Shown here piece after piece: positions 26,096-30,979 of a stretch of 30,979 nucleotides of DNA (position 1 is the stretch's first letter; every line of letters begins with the position of its first letter). The stretch is from Candidatus Saccharibacteria bacterium UBA5170. GTDB taxonomy: Bacteria > Patescibacteriota > Saccharimonadia > Saccharimonadales > Saccharimonadaceae. Location: contig DHWY01000002.1 in NCBI GenBank assembly GCA_002413425.1, positions 241,018 to 271,996 on the forward strand. Direction: 5' to 3'. Position numbers and translations under genes: made by a program. Under the pieces are notes generated by a model. That model made no database searches, was not told where the DNA came from, and saw nothing but the letters and a program-made list of their open reading frames with translations.

Positions 26096-26977
26096 TTATT
26101 CATAGATAGCGAGCTGGTCTGCGAGGTACTTTTTTGCACCATCCAGCGATGCCCAATGAATAAAAGTATTACGTCGTAACCAAGTCATCTGGCGCTTAGC
26201 AAGCCGCCAGTCAAGAGTAATAAATTTATTTTTTACATCATCTAGTGACATGCTTCCCTCCAGGTAAAGGCGAAGCAATGGATAGATATTCGACCTCATT
26301 GCCTCATTATCCCAGCCGTACTTTTTGCCCAACATCTTTGCCTCGTTGACGACACTATCCTCAAATAATTGTTCAGCTCTCCGTTCGATCCTTGTTCGCA
26401 AAATTGACTTATCTGTTGCTATTCCTACAACCATACTCCGTTCTAATGGCTTTAACCTCTTTTGTTGTGATACACCTTTGCTCTCTATAGTCCGTATGAC
26501 GTAGCGTTTATTTTTGAAATTTTTGGGCAATACGACGTTGTTTTTTTTGCAATAGTCGTATAGTTGCTCTAGCGTCATTTGTTGTAATTTTTGTCGTTGT
26601 TCGTTGTCGACTTTTTCACCGAATTGGTAGTCGAACAGTACCGCATCGATGTACAATCCTGTGCCACCTGTTAGAAACGGGATATGGCCCCTGCCGCGTA
26701 TCTCTTCTATTTTTTGAACGGCATAGTTCTTAAAATCTGCCGCTGAAAAATAATCTCCGGGTTCGATTAAATCGATCCCCCAATGCGGCACCCTTGCCTG
26801 CTCAACCTGGTTGGGCTTGGCAGTACCAACGTCCATATATTTATATACTGTCCGTGAGTCGGCACAGATAATCTCGCCGTTATGTTGCTCGGCGAGCTCG
26901 ATAGCCAAAGCTGTCTTGCCGCTAGCGGTCGGACCAACGATGACGACCAACGGTAATACTAAAGATTTGGGTGCCAT
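26096..26977 (-). CDS. miaA: tRNA dimethylallyltransferase
   Basis: 293 residues, normal for MiaA. It has a P-loop VVIVGPTASGKTALA, the ICADSRTVYKYMDVGTAKP block and FLTGGTGLYIDAVL, followed by the central insert and LDWRLAKRQMTWLRR. It transfers dimethylallyl from DMAPP to A37 of tRNAs reading U-starting codons. The ATG overlaps the end of the alkyltransferase-like gene, so translation is coupled. Confidence 0.96.
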   Translation of the reverse strand: MAPKSLVLPLVVIVGPTASGKTALAIELAEQHNGEIICADSRTVYKYMDVGTAKPNQVEQARVPHWGIDLIEPGDYFSAADFKNYAVQKIEEIRGRGHIPFLTGGTGLYIDAVLFDYQFGEKVDNEQRQKLQQMTLEQLYDYCKKNNVVLPKNFKNKRYVIRTIESKGVSQQKRLKPLERSMVVGIATDKSILRTRIERRAEQLFEDSVVNEAKMLGKKYGWDNEAMRSNIYPLLRLYLEGSMSLDDVKNKFITLDWRLAKRQMTWLRRNTFIHWASLDGAKKYLADQLAIYE

Positions 26978-27276
26978 CGAATAGCCTTAAAATTATCAAC
27001 AATATAGTCCGTACAGGTGATTCCCTCGTGGCCAAGTAATTGAGCCTGGACTTCTCTGCCCCCATGAAAGCCGGAGGCGAGCCCCCCAAAACGATTCACC
27101 AGCCGATGCCATGGTAAGTCGGTTTCGCCATAATGCGCAACGCCGCCAACAATTCGGGCAGCATGAGCATGACCAGCCAGCGCCGCCAGGTCACCGTAAG
27201 TCGTGACCTGACCACGGGGAACCTTCGACATCAGGTCTTCAACCTTGGTACGAAAATTATTGTCCAGATCGTTCAC
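26959..27276 (-). CDS. Alkyltransferase-like protein (ATL), Cys replaced by Trp
   Basis: 105 residues, similar to the C-terminal domain of O6-alkylguanine-DNA alkyltransferase: VPRGQVTTYGDLAALAG, HAARIVGGVAH and LPWHRLVN. The active-site PCHR is PWHR here, as in ATL proteins, which bind alkylated guanine but cannot remove the alkyl group and hand lesions to nucleotide excision repair. GTG start with GAGG seven bases upstream. It overlaps the HAD gene upstream and miaA downstream. Confidence 0.9.
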   Translation of the reverse strand: MNDLDNNFRTKVEDLMSKVPRGQVTTYGDLAALAGHAHAARIVGGVAHYGETDLPWHRLVNRFGGLASGFHGGREVQAQLLGHEGITCTDYIVDNFKAIRWHPNL

Positions 27277-27883
27277 TGAAATACCTCAACACCCCCGACC
27301 AGTCATCAACTCGCTGTACATTCTCTGGCAAGCTTCCATTTTGATTCCATAGATAATTACCAAAAAGCAACGCCTTAAGGCCGAGCTTGGCAGCTCCGAC
27401 ACAATGCTTTAGCTGGTCGTCTATAATATAGTCAGCCCCCAATTCCTGACAAAGCTCACCTTTCGTGCGAGCAATAGACGCGTCACTGATTTTGTCCCAG
27501 ATTCCCGCAAAATGAATATGATCATCATCGAATATTCCCGGGAAACGCTCATGAACCCAAAGGGTGGTTTCGTCCTTTACCTGAGTACGGCGCGATGTTA
27601 TTACTATCAAATTATAGTTTTCTTTTAATTTCTCTAGAGCTAAATGAGCGCTAGGATTGTGATCGTAGTTATATAAGACTCCCGATTCGTGAAACTGATT
27701 CGCTCGAATCTCCGTCTCTTCATTATCGACCTTCCATAATTTTGCCCAATGCTCGTCATAGTCGTCGACAGTCAAAGTTGTACCCCAGCGTTGATTGCTG
27801 AATTCAACAAACCCTTTAGCATTGTCAGCCAAGACGTCATCGATATCAATCGCAATCGTTGGCCTCGCTTGTCCGGTAGCCAT
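27257..27883 (-). CDS. HAD-like 5'(3')-nucleotidase-type phosphatase
   Basis: 208 residues from the ATG at 27883 (a longer frame from 27910 overlaps thrS). HAD motif I is IAIDIDDVLADN (DxD with the nucleophile Asp), motif II VITSRRTQ, and late IIDDQLKHC (motif IV). This resembles the 5'-nucleotidase/COG5663 group acting on small phosphorylated substrates. The start lies two bases after the thrS stop, so it is in the same operon. Confidence 0.82.
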   Translation of the reverse strand: MATGQARPTIAIDIDDVLADNAKGFVEFSNQRWGTTLTVDDYDEHWAKLWKVDNEETEIRANQFHESGVLYNYDHNPSAHLALEKLKENYNLIVITSRRTQVKDETTLWVHERFPGIFDDDHIHFAGIWDKISDASIARTKGELCQELGADYIIDDQLKHCVGAAKLGLKALLFGNYLWNQNGSLPENVQRVDDWSGVLRYFSERSGQ

Positions 27884-27887
27884 AGCT

Positions 27888-29699
27888 CTATAAACCCAGC
27901 AAGTAATCACTTAGTTGATCAAGTACGACTTTTTCTTCACCGGACTGGGTACGAACACTGACTTCGCGCCCGTCCTTGTCTTGCTGGCCAACAATGAGTT
28001 GTACCGGAATCTTCCAGGTGGCGGCTTCGCGAATTTTCTTGCCCAATGATTCGTTGCGGTCATCAAGTGTGTAGCGCAGTTCGTTATATTTGACCGGCTT
28101 CATCAGTACGACGCCGTCAAGTACCTGCTTGATCTCGTCGACGTAATCCTGCAACGTATCGTTAATGGTCAGAATGCGAATCTGTTCAGGAGCTGCCCAA
28201 AAGGGAAACCAGCCGGCAGTGTGCTCAATCAGGACGCTCAAAAAGCGCTCAATCGAACCGAGCAGCGCGCAGTGAATCATCACCGGAGTTTGCGGGTTAC
28301 CCTCGTTGTCAGTGTAGGCGAGCCCAAAACGACCAGGCTGGACAAAATCGAGCTGAACGGTGGCGACTTGGTGCTCGCGGCCAATCGCATCGGTTGCCAT
28401 GAAGTCAATTTTTGGACCATAAAAGGCGGCTTCACCATCCTGTTCAAAGTAGTCGAGTTTATTGGCTATAACAGCGGCTTTTAACTGCGTTTGAGCTGAT
28501 TCCCAAAGTGGTAGTTCACCCAAATAAACGTCGCTATCGTCGCGATACGACAATCGCACACGTAGCGGCATGTTAATTGAGCCATACAGCTCGCGGGCAC
28601 TCGCCAATAAGTTATTAATCTCATCTCCTATTTGATCACTGCGACAAAAGACATGACTGTCATCTTGGGTGAGCGAGCGGACGCGACTCAGGCCACCGAG
28701 CTCACCAGTCTTTTCGTCACGATAATCAGTAGTAGTCTCCAGAAAGCGAACCGGTAAATCACGGTAACTGCGTGGTCGGCTGGCATAGATTTGGGTATGG
28801 TGTGGGCAGTTCATTGGCTTGAGAGCCATCTTGTCATCAGTTTCCTGGCTGACGACAAGAAAAAGCTCATCGCCAAATTTTGCCCAGTGGCCGGAGGCCT
28901 CGTATAATGCTTGCTTTGTAATGTGTGGTGTCCACACCTTTTCGAAGCCAAAGGCTTGACGAAGTTGATTAGAATACTGGGCGAAGATATCGCGTAATAC
29001 TGTGCCTCGTGGCGTGAACAGTGGCAGGCCAGCTCCGACAAGTGGTGACATTGTATAAAGATCGAGTTCCTTGCCGAGGCGACGGTGGTCACGTAGTTTT
29101 GCCTGTTCAAGCATCTCTAGATACTGGTCAAGCTCTTCCTGAGTGGCAAAGGCCACACCGTACAGGCGTTGCATCTGAGGATTAGTCTCTTTGCCGCGCC
29201 AGTAGGCACCGGCAACCCGTAATAGCTTAAACACCCCAACGTCTTTAGTGTTGGCTACGTGGGGACCACGGCATAAATCAACAAAGTTACCATTCTTGTA
29301 AAATGACACGGTCTCGACGGCAGATTCACCATCGGTGGCCAGGCCAAGCTCATTGATATCTAGGTCCTTGGCGACGGTGGTACCGGAACGCTTCAGATCG
29401 TTGAGGAGTTCTTCTTTATAAGGTTGGTTGTTTTCCTTGGCCCAGGTAATCGCTTGGTCAATCGGCATCTCGATTCGTTCAAAATCATCACCGTATTCGA
29501 TAAGTCCACGCATCGATTTTTCTATTTTAGGAAAGTTTGCCTCGGAAATCTTGATCTCACCAAGGTCGATATCGTAGTAAAAGCCGTTTTCGACCACTGG
29601 ACCAACCCCGAATTTGGCTTCAGGCCACAAGCGTTGGACGGCAGCTGCGGTAATATGTGCCAAGCTGTGTCGCATTGCGTGTAGTTGTTCTTCGTTCAT
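27888..29699 (-). CDS. thrS: Threonyl-tRNA synthetase lacking the TGS domain
   Basis: 603 residues from the ATG at 29699, preceded by AAAGGAG at seven bases. It attaches threonine to tRNA-Thr. The protein begins directly with the editing domain (RHSLAHITAAAVQRLWPEAK; the HxxxH and the later DLCRGPHV supply its site), so the usual N-terminal TGS domain (about 60 residues) is absent. The class II core has the Zn ligands in MNCPHHTQIY, DDSHVFCR and the C-terminal MIHCALLGSIERFLSVLIEH (motif 3). An anticodon-binding domain ends the protein. The frame continues upstream only through the leader, which carries a T-box. Confidence 0.95.
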   Translation of the reverse strand: MNEEQLHAMRHSLAHITAAAVQRLWPEAKFGVGPVVENGFYYDIDLGEIKISEANFPKIEKSMRGLIEYGDDFERIEMPIDQAITWAKENNQPYKEELLNDLKRSGTTVAKDLDINELGLATDGESAVETVSFYKNGNFVDLCRGPHVANTKDVGVFKLLRVAGAYWRGKETNPQMQRLYGVAFATQEELDQYLEMLEQAKLRDHRRLGKELDLYTMSPLVGAGLPLFTPRGTVLRDIFAQYSNQLRQAFGFEKVWTPHITKQALYEASGHWAKFGDELFLVVSQETDDKMALKPMNCPHHTQIYASRPRSYRDLPVRFLETTTDYRDEKTGELGGLSRVRSLTQDDSHVFCRSDQIGDEINNLLASARELYGSINMPLRVRLSYRDDSDVYLGELPLWESAQTQLKAAVIANKLDYFEQDGEAAFYGPKIDFMATDAIGREHQVATVQLDFVQPGRFGLAYTDNEGNPQTPVMIHCALLGSIERFLSVLIEHTAGWFPFWAAPEQIRILTINDTLQDYVDEIKQVLDGVVLMKPVKYNELRYTLDDRNESLGKKIREAATWKIPVQLIVGQQDKDGREVSVRTQSGEEKVVLDQLSDYLLGL

Positions 29700-29720
29700 A
29701 TCTTCGCTCCTTTTTTTGAT

Positions 29721-29781
29721 AAATAAAAAACATGCGATGATTAGCTTCAAACATAATAGTTCAAATCTATATATCGCATGT
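29721..29781 (-). terminator. Attenuator terminator in the thrS leader
   Basis: ACATGCGAT/ATCGCATGT (29781-29773 with 29738-29730), about 34-nt loop, then TTTTTTATTT. Extra G-U and A-U pairs extend the stem into GAGAC, which is also the 3' side of the antiterminator, so the two folds exclude each other. Confidence 0.7.
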
Positions 29782-29908
29782 CTCGGACCCTTTTTATTGG
29801 GCGGTTCCACCGGACTTCCTGCTATGAACAGGCACTTATGAGACAACGTTTCGCACATCATCACTTCCCACGGAACTCGGTAATTGGTTAGGTCACGTCG
29901 TCGTTCAT
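29782..29908 (-). promoter_or_regulatory. T-box riboswitch-like leader of thrS
   Basis: The T-box core GGTGGAACCGC (29811-29801) lies in an antiterminator GUCCGG [UGGAACC..] CCGAGAC. Upstream is a stem I of about 70 nt (AUGA and GACGACGU with ACGUUGUC and UCAU, 29908-29838) and a short stem III (CCTG/CAGG). T-boxes sense uncharged tRNA and allow read-through. UGGA in the bulge would pair with a UCCA tRNA end. The specifier triplet is not certain; ACC (Thr) triplets occur on the 5' side of the stem I internal loop. Confidence 0.6.
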
Positions 29909-29927
29909 CTATTATGATAGCATATTG

Positions 29928-29956
29928 TTGCACCGCTACCCCTATTTTGATATCCT
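29928..29956 (+). promoter_or_regulatory. tRNA-Val promoter
   Basis: TTGCAC (29928-29933), 17-nt spacer, TATCCT (29951-29956), ten bases before the tRNA 5' end. Confidence 0.5.
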
Positions 29957-29966
29957 TATAAGGCTT

Positions 29967-30043
29967 GGGTCCTTAGCTCATTTGGCTAGAGCGCCACATT
30001 GACGTTGTGGAGGTGAGAGGTTCGAATCCTCTAGGACCCACCA
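29967..30043 (+). tRNA. tRNA-Val (anticodon GAC), CCA encoded
   Basis: The acceptor GGGTCCT pairs with AGGACCC. The anticodon stem CCACA/TGTGG encloses TTGACGT (anticodon GAC). The T-arm is GAGAGGTTCGAATCCTC and CCA is encoded. It is followed by an intrinsic terminator. Confidence 0.96.
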
Positions 30044-30054
30044 AATTGCATGCC

Positions 30055-30090
30055 AAACTCATCACTATTTCAGTGGTGAGTTTTTTTATA
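30055..30090 (+). terminator. Terminator after tRNA-Val
   Basis: ACTCATCAC / GTGGTGAGT (one G-U), then TTTTTTTAT. Confidence 0.85.
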
Positions 30091-30192
30091 TCCCGACTTA
30101 CCCACACATTCACTTAGTTTTCCACCCGAGTATATAAGCACTTCCACCAAGTTGTATATCATACATAGTATATTGCGTGGTTACCTGTACTA

Positions 30193-30221
30193 TTGACATT
30201 TTATAATGTTTATGCTAATAT
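30193..30221 (+). promoter_or_regulatory. Consensus promoter of the 44-codon ORF
   Basis: TTGACA (30193-30198), 17-nt spacer, TAATAT (30216-30221). The ATG follows after six bases, so +1 should be at the start codon. Confidence 0.75.
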
Positions 30222-30227
30222 GGGTGC

Positions 30228-30362
30228 ATGAACAAGAAAGAACAGATACAGGTATTCCCTATCGTCTCTAAACTCGAAAGCTTTACCCTAGGCTTCGAGT
30301 TCGATAAGACGCTTCAAGAAGTCAAACGCGACGTGCGTGTTCGTACCTTCAAGAACCTATAA
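30228..30362 (+). CDS. 44-residue leaderless hypothetical protein
   Basis: Short ORF from ATG 30228 to TAA 30362, beginning MNKKEQIQVFPIVSKLESFT and ending RVRTFKNL. It is rich in charged residues, with no membrane segment or Cys. Support comes from a consensus promoter whose expected start is the A of ATG, protein-like codon use, and a terminator-like hairpin 35 bp after the stop. No SD, as expected for leaderless translation. Function unknown. Confidence 0.65.
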   Translation: MNKKEQIQVFPIVSKLESFTLGFEFDKTLQEVKRDVRVRTFKNL

Positions 30363-30397
30363 TTGCAGACTCATTACTAACGCAAGCTTTGATACTA

Positions 30398-30425
30398 AAT
30401 ACCCCGCTAGACTCAGCGGGGTATT
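30398..30425. terminator. Hairpin terminator between convergent genes
   Basis: AATACCCCGCT / AGCGGGGTATT, 11 bp with a six-base loop, AT-rich on both flanks. It lies between the 44-codon ORF (+) and the glycosyltransferase end (-). Confidence 0.7.
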
Positions 30426-30451
30426 ATATTGGGGTAAATTCGATCTCAGTC

Positions 30452-30979
30452 TCAGCTCTTGCGAGCACGCTTGAGCGCCTTGGCTTGCGCTCGTGCCTGT
30501 TTGGCGGAGTCATGGGTCGCTTTATCTGTAACATCAAACTTATCAAGGTAATGTCCGAGGAAGAGGCGGCCCTGAGAATACAAAGCCGAGGTTGCGCTGT
30601 AGCCTATAGCGGTCAGGGGCATTAAGACCCACTGGGCGACCATAAATATGCTGCGGTGCCGCCTGTAGCGCAATGGGCGTGGTGGCAACATCTTGAAAGC
30701 CAAGAACACAGTAATGAACAAGCCAACCATAGCTATCTGTTGCACAATGCTAATCACATCTGGTAATTGATGCGCCACTGGATCACGGAAGGCTTGATTA
30801 TTAATCAAAAGCGGCACCCAACCACCGAATGCCACCAACAGAGAGACACTGCCGAGTGTGACATGCCCGTCTAGGAGCCGTACGAACCGTGCAAAGCCTC
30901 CCATCAGTGATACGTTACGGTTACGCGTAAAAATACGCGTCGCCACGTACGGGACGTCTGAGGCGCCATAGGCCCACCT
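30452..30979 (-). CDS. Family 2 glycosyltransferase-like membrane protein, C-terminal part
   Basis: About 175 residues; the frame is open to the right edge of the window, so the N-terminus and catalytic domain lie outside. The visible start RWAYGASDVPYV resembles the (Q/R)xxRW acceptor motif of GT2 synthases. Three membrane helices follow (VTLGSVSLLVAFGGWVPLLI, IAMVGLFITVFLAFKML, WVLMPLTAIGYSATSAL) and a basic Ala/Lys/Arg tail. This is the layout of membrane GT2 enzymes that make or extrude polysaccharide. The apparent GTG start at 30946 is only an internal codon. Confidence 0.75.
   Translation of the reverse strand, partial: RWAYGASDVPYVATRIFTRNRNVSLMGGFARFVRLLDGHVTLGSVSLLVAFGGWVPLLINNQAFRDPVAHQLPDVISIVQQIAMVGLFITVFLAFKMLPPRPLRYRRHRSIFMVAQWVLMPLTAIGYSATSALYSQGRLFLGHYLDKFDVTDKATHDSAKQARAQAKALKRARKS

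Noticed and set aside
25450..26142. Longer start of the winged-helix protein
   Set aside because: It would overlap miaA by 47 bases; the ATG at 26052 has a GAGGG SD and begins at the conserved domain.
29700..29933. N-terminal extension of ThrS by 78 codons
   Set aside because: A strong SD precedes ATG 29699, and the upstream stretch carries T-box and terminator structures instead of a TGS domain.

Overview
The window looks like a chromosomal segment of a Patescibacteria/CPR bacterium, most likely a Candidatus Saccharibacteria (TM7) relative. This is inferred from protein character and context, not from a database search. Supporting signs are a threonyl-tRNA synthetase without its TGS domain, an LPxTG surface protein beside a VirD4/TraG-like ATPase, expanded 23S rRNA, very compact spacing and apparently many leaderless mRNAs. 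TAA, TAG and TGA all serve as stops, so the UGA=Gly code of Gracilibacteria/Absconditabacteria is not used.

Left third (1-12000, nearly all minus strand): read in the direction of transcription, gyrB, gyrA and a PAP2-like gene are followed by 16S rRNA, tRNA-Ala(TGC), tRNA-Ile(GAT), a peptidase E-like gene, a dCMP-deaminase-like gene and 23S rRNA. The rRNA locus is dismantled. Separate promoter-like sequences precede 16S, the tRNA pair, the peptidase gene and 23S, and terminator-like hairpins follow 16S and tRNA-Ile. The 23S gene carries two large insertions. No convincing 5S gene is visible.

Middle (12000-19500): an LPxTG/DUF11-type surface protein and a small membrane protein (+) converge on a three-gene minus cluster of a VirD4/TraG-like ATPase, a Pro-rich protein and a small membrane protein. 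Next comes a gene-poor stretch of about 1.3 kb. It holds a strongly structured candidate RNA (-), two small opposing ORFs, a candidate ~100-nt sRNA with consensus promoter and terminator (+), and ssrA (tmRNA, -) with an unusually long 26-residue tag.

Right (19500-30979): comM/yifB broken by an in-frame TAG; the infC-rpmI-rplT operon, whose infC probably starts at ATC; rnpB; a NUDIX-RNase H fusion with a degenerate Nudix box; a 6S-RNA-like locus; an M50 protease; rpmB; then a minus run of thrS (with T-box-like leader), a HAD phosphatase, an alkyltransferase-like protein, miaA, a winged-helix protein and a degenerate MBL protein. After these come tRNA-Val(GAC), a 44-codon leaderless ORF and the C-terminal end of a membrane glycosyltransferase cut by the window edge.

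The content is mostly core information processing (topology, rRNA, tRNA, tmRNA, RNase P, translation factors). The least explained parts are the split rRNA locus, the unassigned structured RNAs and the recurring placement of a -10 box 6-8 nt before ATG.
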